From Berberis thunbergii (lineage: Eukaryota; Streptophyta; Magnoliopsida; Ranunculales; Berberidaceae): 64,000 nucleotides of DNA. The stretch lies in contig QNQO01000526.1 of assembly GCA_003290165.1 (NCBI GenBank), positions 310,001 to 374,000 of the forward strand, given 5' to 3'. The position numbers were made by a program, and so were the translations under genes. Below the pieces are notes generated by a model. The model was not told the DNA's origin. It worked only from the letters and a program-made list of their open reading frames with translations, and ran no database searches. Of this stretch, positions 10,623 through 21,635 are shown in pieces. Position 1 is the first letter of the stretch. Each line of letters begins with the position of its first letter.

Positions 10623-13600
10623 ATGGACAAAACTTGGATTTCTATGCCGAGGAATACACTTGAATATGCGGAAGGATTGAATCAGTTTCTGGATTTTGCA
10701 TTTGCAAACAAGTCATCTGATAATAGAATAAAGTGTCCTTGTCCTCGTTGTGCTTTTAGAAAATGGGAGACTAGAGAAGTGGTGTATGATCACTTGATTT
10801 GTAGACCATTTCCGAAAGGGTACACTGTTTGGTTACAACATGGGGAGTTGGGTACAAGTCAAAGTTCTACTGTCATGCATGTAGTGCAAGATAGTCAGCC
10901 TATTCAAGATCCAATGCAAGACATGATCCATGATGCTTTTGCATTTCTAGGCACTATGCCCATGAAGAATCTTCCACATCACATGGACCACATGAAAGGG
11001 ATGGAAGGATGGGGGGTATAAGCAGTGGGTTGAATGATGAAGTTAAACAGTTTTTTGAGTTGCTAGAGGATGGAGGGCAAGAGCTATATGAAGGGTGTTC
11101 AAAGTACTCAAAATTATCTTTTTTGGTTAAACTGTATCACATTAAGTGTATTTGTGGGATGAGCGACAAAGCAATGTCGATGATAGTAGAGTTGTTGCAT
11201 GATGCATTCCAACATGCAAGGATCCCCGAAACTTTCTATGAGGCTAAGAAAACCATTAATAAACTTGGTCTTAATTATACTAAGATACATGCATGTCCGA
11301 ATGATTGCATGTTGTACCGGGGATTGGATAAAGATATACAAACATGCAAGCAATGTGGCACATCTAGATGGAAGCCAAATACCAAGGGAAATGCAAATAA
11401 TGTGCCTATAAATGGTAAGAAAAGAAAAAGGCAACCTGCAAAGGTTCTTCGTTATTTTCCATTGATACCACGATTGCAACGCTTGTTTATGTCTTCTAAG
11501 ACTGCTGTTGATATGAGATGGCATGCTAGTGAGGATAGCAATGATGGTTTGATGCGACATCCAAGAGATTCTGAGGCATGGAAAAAATTTAGTTTAACAT
11601 TTCCTGAATTTGCTTTGGATGCACGTAATGTACGCCTCGGCTTGGCTAGCGATGGGTTTAATCCTTTCGGGAATATGAGTACTAGTTATAGCATTTGGCC
11701 AGTGGTTCTAGTTCCGTACAACACTCCTCCTTGGAAATGTGTGAAGCAAACTTCCTTCATTCTTTCAATGATCATTCCTGGTAAGCGGATGCCAGGCAAT
11801 GATATAGACATTTACTTACAACCTCTTATTGATGAATTGAAGGAGTTGTGGGTTGGTGTAGAAGCATATGATGCTTCGATGAATGAAAGTTTCACAATGC
11901 GAGCAGCTTTAATATGGACCATAAGTGATTTTCCAGGGTTAGGGACCCTATCAGGGTGGAATACACATGCTAAACTAGCTTGTCCTTCATGTAACTTTGA
12001 TGCGGAGTCTTGTCGTCTTCCACATAGTAAAAAATGGTGTTTCATGGGTCATCGGGTTTTCTAAATGCTGGTCACAAGTTTAGATTGAACCGAGTTCGCT
12101 TTAATGGCAAGCAAGAAAAAAGGAATCCACCAATACAACTATCAGGAACAGATATTTTGAAACAAGTAGAGAATATTAATGTTACATTTGGAAAGACACC
12201 CGAAGTTGAAGTTATTGGTAAAAGAGCTCGTGGGCAAAATACTAGAGTTGGTGAGGTGCAACAATGGAGGAAGAAAAGCATATTTTTTGATCTTCCATAT
12301 TGGGAGCATAACTTGATCCGTCACAATCTTGATGTGATGCATATTGAGAAAAATGTATGTGACAATGTGATTTACACCTTGCTTAATGAAAGTGGGAAGA
12401 CTAAAGATCATCTTAATGCCCGAAAAGATCTTCAATCAATGGGTATAAGAGAAGATCTCTGGCCAAATGAGAATGGAAAATACCTTCCTAGTCTTTTTAC
12501 AATGACTAATGCAAAGAAGGACATATTTCTTAGGACTTTGAAACATCTCATTGTGCCAGATGGTTACTCAAGTAACATATCCAGATGTGTTGATTTGAAA
12601 CAACGTAAGTTGTTTGGGTTGAAAAGCCATGATTGTCATATTCTTATGGAGCAACTGCTGCCAATTGCAATAAGAAATGCATTGCCTACTCCAGTGTCCG
12701 CAATTTTGGTTGATATGTGCTCATTTTTTCGACAAATATGTGGTAAAGTGTTGAATCCTCAAGACTTGGACAATCTACAACATCGAATTGTGCTCACACT
12801 TTGCCACATGGAAATCATATTCCCCCCTTCATTTTTTACGGTCATGGTTCATTTAGTAGTTCATTTGGTTGATGAAGCCAAACGTGGAGGCCCGGTACAT
12901 TATCGATGGATGTATCCTATAGAGAGGTAAATATCATAAATTAAACCTTATGAATTATCATTTGATTTTCTTATTCTAATACATTTACTTTTATAATCCT
13001 GAAGGTACTTAGGTCATTTGAAGTCCTATGTACGTAATAGGGCACAACCGGAAGGTTGTATAGCTGAAGGATACCTAGCCGATGAAATTCTTATCTTTTG
13101 TTCAAGATATTTAGATGATGTGGAAACAAGATTCAATCGAGCACCCCGTGTTGATGATGGGGTAATTGGTGTTGGATCTTCTGAAGTGGCTACTTTGTTT
13201 CCATTGGTAGGCAGACCAGTGGGGGTTCTTCATATTTTAATTTAACACCTTTAGAATATATGCAAGCACATCGTCACGTGTTGATCAACTGCACAAAAGT
13301 CAACTCATTTCTTCAGTGAGTAAATTCTAACACTTAATATGATTCTTCAAAAAACTTTGTAATGGCTCATACTTATTTTTTATGATGTAACATTTAGGGA
13401 ATATAGGACAGAAACAAAGAGAAGGCTAAGGAGTCGTACACGATCACAAGTTGAGATAGATAAGGTGGTTCATAAAGGATTTGTAGATTGGTTTAGGAGA
13501 CGCGTAAGTATATATTATATCAATTATTCATTTAAGTAATATAATCATGCATATGACTAATATGGTATCATTTTGATGTTAGGTTATGAATGATGTAAAC

Positions 13601-14275
13601 GGATCACATTCCAATGACATTATATTTCTTGCACGAGGACCACTTATTCAAGCAAGAAGGTTTACTGCATATAATGTTAATGGCTTCAAATTTCGAACAT
13701 TAGCGCGAGAAGTTGGCTTGAAAACTCAGAATAGTGGAGTATTTGGTTCATTTGGAACTAGAAGCTATGCAAGTAGTCGTGATAATAATGTCAGGGAAGG
13801 AAGTGTTCCTTATTATGGAAAATTGATAGATATCATTGAGTTAAACTATCATGGTCGTTTCATGGTTACCATGTTCAAATGTCAGTGGGCAAATACCACT
13901 ACTGATAGAGGGATTAGAATAGATGAATTGGGCTTCACTTCCATCAATTTTTCTCGGTTGATACATATTGGTGATCATGAAGATCACGAGCCATATATTC
14001 AAGCTTCAGAGGCACAACTTGTGTATTATGTGGAGGATGAGGTGGATAAAGAATGGAGTGTTGTTGTTCATTTAAAGCCAAGAGACTTGTATGACATGGG
14101 CGAGAATGAAACTGAAGACTCATTCTATGAGAATACGCCTTATCAACAACAAGACTTAGATGAGTGGTTTCAAGATGATAATGTAGATTTGCCATTGGCA
14201 AGGGATGATATAGATGATGAACCTGCAATCAATGCTAATAATGACAATATTATAGAAGATGAAGATTTTGTATGA
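10623..14275 (+). pseudogene. TNPD-type CACTA transposase, frameshifted
   Basis: Domains are in the standard order. MDKTWISMPRN with the CPCPRC zinc motif (from 10,623) is the transposase-associated domain. The Transposase_21 core spans about 11.0-12.1 kb (PACPSC-like LACPSCNFD, LDVMHIEKNVCDN). It is followed by a DUF4218-type region (LGHLKSYVRNRAQPEGCIAE) and a DUF4216-type exon (13,583-14,275). Introns at 12,927-13,004, 13,316-13,397 and 13,504-13,582 have GT-AG borders that keep frame. Three frame breaks disrupt the protein: in the G6 run near 11,013, near 12,058 (CGGGTTTTC) and in the G5 run near 13,221. Two are homopolymer changes, so assembly error is possible. The catalytic transposase for excision and insertion would otherwise come from here. 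Confidence 0.88.
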
Positions 14276-14400
14276 AAATTTATGTTTGTTATAATACATT
14301 ACCATGAGAATTTTGCTTATTGTTTACAAACATGCTGTCTTCTCCTATTGATTATATAATTTATTATTTCACAATTTGACTTTTGTTTGAAGTTTCAGTG

Positions 14401-16392
14401 ATGCCTAGGCCTAAACGTTTCCAAGTTGAATCGGATCCTATAGATCGACCGACAAAATCTCGATCCTTTGAATCTAGTGCTCGGTCTCATCCAACTGCTA
14501 CATCTGAGTCTCATCCAGTTGCGACATCTGTTTCTCATCCAGCTGCTACATCTGTCTCTCATCCAACTGCTACCTCTGAGTCTCATCCAGCTGCTACATG
14601 GATCTCTCAAGCACCTGCTACATCAGTCTCTCATCCATCTAATGATATTGAGTCTCATCCAGTTGCTACACCCGAGTCACAGTCAAGTGTTCATGAACGC
14701 AAATCCAGAAAATATTGGACAGTGAATACAATTGGTATGTTATTTAAACTTATTCAAGAAAATAATATGTTAATCGCTAATTTTGAATGAAGTATAACGA
14801 ATATCAACTTGTCCTAGATGAGCAAGGGCTAATAAAAGAATCTCATATGAGGGCACATGATGTTTGGTCACTTCCTAGAGGCACAAAAGTGATGATTCCA
14901 TTTAACACTGAGCATCAACCTATTGGAGATGCAGCTGGTCTCTTAGGAAGTTTTTTAGGAGAATTGGGATCCGATTTTAAGGCTTTTCCAATTGGATACA
15001 ACTCTTGGAAGGATGTGCCAAAAACTTACAAGGATGGCGTGTATACTACTATTATACAGGTATGACTTAATTTATGCTTGTCACTTACCTTTTTTGTAAG
15101 ATTATTGATAACGATTTGAATAATAATGACTATTATTTTTGAAGAATAAACTACATGTGGAAGATCCAATGGCAGACCATTATATCTTGCAAAACATTGG
15201 AAAGAAATGGAAGGACAATAGGCATAAATTGTTCCATGAATTTTATGATCCTACACTGTCCAGAGATGCTAATATTGCAAAACATCCCAAAGGCATTGAT
15301 CGTAATGATTGGGCACATTTTATTGACTACCGCTTGGATGAAAGGACAAAGGTAACACAATATTTACATTATTCATTTAGATAACTAGGAATATGCTAAA
15401 ATATGTTTTTATCTATACATTGATAGGAAAAATGCAAAAAAAACATTGAAATTCGGAAGAAACTCACCGATCCACACACAGGAGGATCAAAAAGCAATTC
15501 CAGGTTAAAGGCTGAGATGGTAATTAATATTTTACATCCTACCATACTTTAAGTTATCATTCTCAACAATATTATTTAAAGTTATATGACTTCATAATAT
15601 CGGTGTAGGAATATGAACTTGGGAGATCTGTGAGTAGGGGAGAGGTGTATATTGCAACACACACAAAAAAGGATGGGTCTTATGTAACTGACGAAGCGAG
15701 ACAGATAAGTGTAAGTAATTAAACTATTTTTTTATTGAACTATATTAATTAATGTTTAGATAAATTTTGAATTCAAAGTTTGATGGCTTGCCTCATTAAT
15801 GTAGGAGAAAATTTTAGAGATTGAGAAAGAAGATTCCACATCACGATCTATATCACAACAAGATTCACTTGCTAAGGTGTTAGGAAAAGAACATTCAGGC
15901 CGAGTTCGAGCTTTGGGATTCGGGCCATGTCCATCTCAAGTTTTTGGCAACACCAATAGTAGGTTTAGTGGGATGATGTCCTCACAACCAACGCAAAACA
16001 CTGATCTTCAAGTGCAACAGAAAATTCACCAGCTGGAGTCACAGTTAGAGACAGAGAAATTAAAGAGGAAGGGATATGAGGGAGCATTTACATACATTTT
16101 TCAGAAGTTGGATGGAAATGTGCCTGCTGAGTTTGCAAGATTATTCACTACACCCGTATGTTTCTTTGCCTTTACATTATTTTAATATATATTAGTTAAC
16201 AATGATATTGGTTACTTACTAAATATAAATCAATTAATTATTGTAATTTGGTTCAAGTTTAGAGTAATATTGTTGACTCATCATTTTTAGGCACAAGACG
16301 AAGAAAGTGGGCAAGCTTCACCAGCAACTGCAAGGCCCTCATCACCCTGTCTAAATACTAATGTGGATCTTCATCGGCTCCACTCTCCATAG
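14401..16392 (+). CDS. TNPA-type CACTA protein (Transposase_24 family), 7 exons
   Basis: Seven exons join in frame to 476 residues: 14,401-14,734; 14,818-15,059; 15,145-15,351; 15,427-15,519; 15,609-15,710; 15,805-16,155; 16,291-16,392. All introns are GT-AG. Residues ~32-100 are a Ser/Thr-rich repeat (SHPTATSESHPVATS-like units, about nine). The conserved Plant transposase Ptta/En/Spm region then follows: GLLGSFLGELGSDF, SWKDVPKTYKDGVY, NIGKKWKDNRHKLF, DWAHFIDYRLDERTK and HTKKDGSYVTDEARQIS. The C-terminus has a Gln/Glu/Leu-rich likely coiled coil (LQVQQKIHQLESQLETEKLK). Family members bind subterminal repeats and regulate or assist transposition. Unlike the neighbouring TNPD it has no visible lesion. 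Splicing is inferred, but all seven phases agree. Confidence 0.85.
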
Positions 16393-16715
16393 CAATGTCT
16401 AATTTCTTTCAAGAACGTGGTACAATTTCAGCTGTAGTAAATTTGATTTTAACTATCAAACTTCAAGAAATTCTACATGTACTAGCTTTGATATATTGTT
16501 AACTTTGATGATAATATAGGTTTTTTTTTGTTAAAGTTGATGATAATATAGTTGAAGTCAAGTTTTCTTTGATGATTTCGATATAAAATAGTTGTGTAAA
16601 ATTGTGGGTTGTTTACAGATTGTTTACAGGTTGAAAAATGTGATTACAGGTTAAAATGTGACTACAGATTGTTTACATATTTCTAGTGCGCATAATAGAA
16701 TTATCATGATAATAA
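16393..16715. other. 3' region of CACTA copy 1 between TNPA and the repeat array
   Basis: Probable 3' UTR and spacer with short repeats (GATTGTTTACAG, AATGTGATTACAGG). It is nearly identical to 60,575-60,895 in CACTA copy 2. No gene. Confidence 0.6.
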
Positions 16716-17100
16716 TGACAGGCATTAGCGGCGGTTTTAACCGTCACTAACAGAATTACCAATTTGAATTTGGCGGCGGGTATAAACCGTTGTAAGCGCC
16801 ACGGACTATAGCGGCGGTTAAGAACCGTCGCAGAATATTATAAAGCGTCAATTCTTGCCCTGTATTTAGCGACGGCTAACACCCGTCGCTATATGGTATT
16901 TAGCGACGGTTTTACCGACGGTTACTACTAACCGTCGCTAAATAACATACAGCGACGGTTATGCCAGCGGTTGAAAAAAACCGCCGCTGAATGCTCTTGT
17001 GACGCCTTTATTAGCGGCGGTTGGTCAACCGTCGCTGTATTCTGTAGCGACGGTTAAAACCGTCGCTAAACACTTTTGAAAACCGTCGCTAAACACCTGT
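16716..17100. repeat. Right subterminal repeat array of CACTA copy 1
   Basis: Over a dozen GCGACGGTT or AACCGTCGC motifs appear, several as local palindromes with 11-bp arms TAGCGACGGTT/AACCGTCGCTA (for example 17,045-17,068). These are the expected TNPA-binding sites. The regular spacing might suggest a CRISPR array, but the units are short, palindromic and bounded by the CACTA terminus. Confidence 0.85.
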
Positions 17101-17115
17101 TTTCTTGTAGTGATA

Positions 17116-18005
17116 GATATTTCAATAATGGTGTATTATGCCTATGATTTGTATTTTTGTCAAAAATAAAATGTAATTATAAGAATTGATAAATTATAAA
17201 TTTTATTCACCAGTTTCTAACCATTCCGTGCAGGTGATAAGTCTATTAATATTTATGTAAGTCATACTTATCATGTTCGACATTCACAGTTAAAATGCAG
17301 GATAAATAAAATATTTACTTTAAGTATGGTAAAACTTATTAGTATGACACGTTTGCCTAATTGAGAAACTACAAGTCTATGATGTGTTATTTTATTGTGT
17401 GAATTTTTCATGTTAAAGCTTGTAACTTATTTTATTTATAAGAGATGGAGATTTCTCATACCATCTACGTCGTTGACCCAAGTAAGCTTATGCTTCTTTG
17501 GTACATTCTTATTGAAGTGTAATCAATTGGTTTTTCGCAGATTAGAGTGTTGTTTAGCAGCCCTGCTACAGGTTTATTTGTGGGGCGAAAATCACCAACG
17601 AGTTTTCTGTTTAGAATTTTTGTATACTTCAATTTTACTTTTTTTTTTATAAATATTTTTGCCATTAAATTTTCACAGCTAGAATTTTGGATATAAGAAT
17701 TTTCATTTATTCAAAAATTGAAGCATGACGTTCCCATTCCCCAATGGCTCGAATTTGACTCTCATTCCACCTCCACCTCTCAATTTTTACCACCCAAAAG
17801 CCCCCATCCTTCCCTCTTTGTAAGTGCAATGCAAAACCACACTTCCTCAAGATTCTGCACTCGTTAATCTGACTTTCAACCCACCCTAATTGTCTACCTC
17901 TCTTCATCTCTACAACAACAACATACATTGAAGTTGTTGAAATGATGGAATTAAAGCTGTTGCAACTCCACCTCATCTGACTACCTTTAGTACTCATCCA
18001 AAACC
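17116..18005. other. Flank between CACTA and solo LTR, no firm gene
   Basis: A minus-strand open stretch at 17,707-17,997 encodes a Trp/Arg-rich peptide that I do not recognise. Its upstream continuation would lie beyond the LTR insertion at 21,636-21,970. The LTR may have split an older coding-like sequence, but joining the two sides leaves a stop in one frame and no known domain, so it is not called. Confidence 0.35.
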
Positions 18006-20959
18006 CTCTTTGTCACGCCCCGATTTTCAAAGAAAATAAAAATCCCAAAATCTTCGTAGGATTATCCGTTTTCCCAAAACTCGGGACGTGAAATTCAATA
18101 ACACTATAAACATTTAGCAACAACAACAACTTAAACATGATTTAATTACTGAAACAAATAAAAACTCTAACCGGGAAATACTGATGTTGCTAGCCCCACT
18201 AGCGGAACTCCAGTAACGCTGCTCACAAGTCTCTAAACCTAAAAGGCTAATTGGCTACATTCCCAAAGGAATGTACCCAATAAGCAAAAGCTCACTTAGG
18301 TCAGCAATAAAGCCGGTGTGAGTAATCTTCATCCCAAAATCAATAAATTCGCACGTGATAATATCAAACTAAGCACAAACAATAAACAAACACACCAACA
18401 GGTTGTTCCCCAATTAGGCAAAGGTATCATGCAAGAAAAACACAATTCAAAGAGCTTAGTTCCTCAATAAGGTAATCATATTATCATCCCAATTAAGTAA
18501 ATATGCATTTACTTGTACTTACACTGTAGAAGTTGACTATGGCAAGTCTGACCTGCAGAAATATTAGTGGACTTGCCATCCTGCATGAAAAAGAGTTAGA
18601 AACAATATAAATTAATTAAACAGTTGTCTTCGTACAATATTTGACTCAAGAATCTTATTCATTTTTATTTGTATTTGATTCATTTTTAATGAATTGATCA
18701 CTTAGACGATACCACATTCGCACCACCTCCGTGCCGAACATACATGCTCGTATGCCTCTCTCATATAAAGGAAGATTTCTCCGTCATCCATGCCCAAGTG
18801 GGGACACATCACATACATGCATGCATCACCGGATACTCCTAACTATATGAGTAACAAAAGTCACTCTTCGGCTATCAATGCGCATAAAGTCATGTCACAT
18901 TTTTTACGGATAAATATCAAAGCTTAACTTAGGCATAAAATCCACCTCATTTCTGCAAGACTAACCCGAAGGTTATTTTAGTTTCTCTATAAAAAATAGG
19001 CGCCCCACCTTCGCAAGACGACCCGCAGGTTATTTAGTTTCTCTAGTAAAAAGGAGAAATAATAAACAAAAGATGTATGGTAGTTCTAAGTGATACAATT
19101 CCAGGTGACTAAATTTTCAGGAATCAAAGCTTATCAATATCATCTATTTTTTATATTTCATTTCTCTCTCACAATGACACTTTGTCATTTATAAATTGAT
19201 TCACCACAATCTCCGCCCATACTTTTGGGGAAACATAACATTTTTGTAACCAAATTTTATATAGCAGAGCGGGGATCAAACTCATTCAATAAAAAGATTC
19301 ATATACCTAGGAGCATGGAAAATATCACACTTTCAATCATGGCTCCTTATTGAGCCTTATAAATACATCAGCCATGCAAACTAAATAAGAAAATACAAAT
19401 TCAAACCTCACACATCAGGCAGAATATATAAACATCCTTCCAAAACCTCGCATTAATATTTCTCAACACGACAAGAAATGTTCCAATTTTTAAAATAAGA
19501 ACATGTCATAAGAAACAAATTATGGAATTTTGTCTAACACAAAATTTACAAGCAATGATGCCACTCCCATAGTTCTTTCAAATTATGGCATTTTATCTAA
19601 CACAAAATTGTACCTCCACAAAATAGATATATTGTTAGTGTTTTTGCCCAAATGAAGCATTGCTGCTTTGTTATGCTATGGAGAATGGTGGTCACACCAG
19701 GTGATTGCTTTTGGGAAGAACTGTTTAGAGGTGTTGATATATTTCATTTAGTTCAGATTTTTTTTTCAGTGGAAAGTATTATGGAAAGAAATGTCTCTGG
19801 AGAATCTAACAAGCAATTGTAACCACCCTTTGGTGTTGCATTTTCGGCTGCAAATGGTCACCAAACAACAAAGACACCTTTGTTCATGACAGATTTTTCT
19901 TAAAAGTAAATATTAATCATTTTGATTGCAATTTAATTCATTAAAATGTCCATTTCTCTATTTGATAACACTTCAAGTAAAATTTTGATAGTTGTTTTCT
20001 TGCACCCAACGAAAGCCTTGCTTGAAATTGCATTCAAATCAAAGAAAAAAAAACATTTGGGCCCCTTCTAATTGATAGAAGTGTATGAGTCATAATTCAC
20101 CAAGAAGGTGCTTAGGCACCTTTTTCATGTTTATGCATTTACTGCAGTCTGGTGCAACCAACATATATGTTAGAGACTCCCTATATTTGCTAATCCACTA
20201 ACAAATCAAACCCTGAAATAAACCACATAATGTCTCAACTTCAACACTTTTACAACCTAAATATATGATTTTGCCCATATGGTATGTCTATTAATGGATG
20301 CTTTAATGCAAGAGTTACGAACTATAAACAATGTCTTCATTCTGGTCGATACTTTGCACATCAAAACCTAAACACCAAATCTAAGGCCCAGAAAATGAAA
20401 TTCTCAACGAATCCTCTGTTGCTTTTTAGGTTTCTAGTTAAAAGAAAAAAAACCAGATGGACATAGCGGTTAAACAAAATGAGAAACCCAAATTTCCATA
20501 GGGAAATCAATACAACTACAATCCAATCAAGAAAACAAGGTGACCATAACTCATCTTCATCAAATACCATTAACTCATCTAAAGTTCGTTTCATAATTTC
20601 TATTTGAAGGTCAATGTTGAGCTTTTTACTTGATCCCACTACAATACTGCATACCCATTACTGCTAAACACCACAATCATGCACACACGGTTGAAGAAAC
20701 AAGCAAGACATAAGATCAAACACATGGTGTGCAACAATCAAAGAACAACAAGCACAAAATAAAGGAAACAAATTTTGATGTTGGGTTCTCAAAATCTGTT
20801 TCGTCAAACTCGATCCACTTACAAATGCAATGGGATAAAATAAATAAATAAAAAAATTCACCTCATCACTTTGTTGAACCCTCAAACCAAACCAACCCAA
20901 ATCCTAAATTTCTCTGAAATCACAGTAAAAGTGAAGGAGATGAAGAAACTCACCGATTT

Positions 20960-21027
20960 GATTCCCACACCACGCAGACTCGCACTGCTCAGTCCCTCTC
21001 TCGCTCGCGATCTCTCCCACTCCATTC
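20960..21027 (-). other. Possible first-exon-like segment in the solo LTR
   Basis: On the minus strand an ATG near 21,027 opens MEWERSRARERLSSASLRG and runs to an AATCG|GTGAGTTTC donor, preceded by a pyrimidine-rich leader. This could be a cryptic LTR promoter/exon unit or a nested gene fragment. No downstream exon or family is recognised. Confidence 0.25.
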
Positions 21028-21339
21028 ACAACGCCGCCAACGAGAAGAAAAAAATCGCGAAGAAGGAGAAAAGGAGAAGGAAGAAGGAGAAAAAGGTTTA
21101 TCTTATAGTTGGGTGGCTAATTGCCCCTACTAGAATTCTTAGGGCACCCACCATCTAAACACACTAAATAAAACCCTAAAATTTTGAAATTTAAATTCAA
21201 TTAAATGTAACTCAATTTTATTTAATTCAAAATAAAATAAATCAGTTTTATGAAATTTAGGGGAACAACATTATACACACGTTAAATGGAATCTCGTCCC
21301 GAGATTCGGAAGGTAAGAAAGTTAACTGAATTTCGTAAA

Positions 21340-21540
21340 CAGAAATTCTAAATGTCGAGGAAGTGGGCGAGGAAACGAGCGAGGGGACGGAGGTGGCGGG
21401 TTGGGGACCGTTCACCTCCCTCGAGATGCGTGCTGCCGATTTTTGCGCACGCATCTCGAGGGAGGTGAACGGTCCCCACCCCGCCACCTTTCTCCCCTCG
21501 CTCATTTCCTCGCTCGTTTCCTCGTCATGTAGAACTGCTC
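21340..21540. mobile_element. MULE-type hairpin MITE, copy 2
   Basis: The element is flanked by the exact 9-bp direct repeat TTTCGTAAA at 21,331-21,339 and 21,541-21,549. It starts CAGAAATTCTAAATGTCGAGG and its interior forms a ~42-bp stem with one mismatch. The stem opens with GGTGGCGGGTTGGGGACCG and passes through CCTCCCTCGAGATGCGTGC, around a loop near 21,440. It is nested inside the solo LTR, so it inserted later than that LTR. Confidence 0.92.
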
Positions 21541-21635
21541 TTTCGTAAAAGAAGATTTTAAAATACAAATTTCAATTGAATTTTCGGTACATAAATTTTT
21601 ATTGTCATTGGAAAAAATAGGGTTGTTACACTCTT

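Larger units (their letters stand above)
7911..17112 (+). mobile_element. Complete CACTA (En/Spm) element, 9.2 kb
   Basis: The left terminus CACTACAAAAAAACAGG and right terminus CCTGTTTTCTTGTAGTG are inverted repeats flanked by the 3-bp duplication ATA (7,908-7,910 and 17,113-17,115). Both are diagnostic of the CACTA superfamily. Arrays of GCGACGGTT/AACCGTCGC subterminal motifs follow each end. Contents in order are a captured MSH5 fragment, a 388-bp tandem duplication, a TNPD-type transposase with frame breaks and an apparently intact TNPA-type gene. It is structurally complete, but the TNPD breaks mean it probably needs help in trans. A shorter relative is at 56,138-61,284. Confidence 0.95.
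18011..21630 (+). mobile_element. Solo LTR of an LTR retrotransposon (probably Gypsy), 3.6 kb
   Basis: The element begins TGTCACGCCCCGATTTTC and ends GGGTTGTTACA, with TG...CA termini, and is flanked by the exact 5-bp duplication CTCTT (18,006-18,010 and 21,631-21,635). No internal gag/pol, primer-binding site or second LTR is present, so it is a solo LTR from LTR-LTR recombination. The great length is partly due to nested sequence, including the hairpin MITE at 21,340-21,540. TGTCACGCCCC starts are common in plant Gypsy LTRs; the superfamily is inferred. Confidence 0.78.

Noticed and set aside
11114..11560. 148-residue minus-strand reading frame
   Set aside because: It lies antisense to the conserved TNPD transposase coding sequence, so it is a shadow frame.
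14395..14725. Long reading frames on both strands over the SHPTATS repeats
   Set aside because: They are shadows of the repetitive first exon of the TNPA-type gene in other frames.
16716..17100. Regularly spaced repeats resembling a CRISPR array
   Set aside because: The units are short, palindromic and unevenly spaced, and end at a CACTA terminus with a 3-bp TSD. This is a eukaryotic subterminal array.
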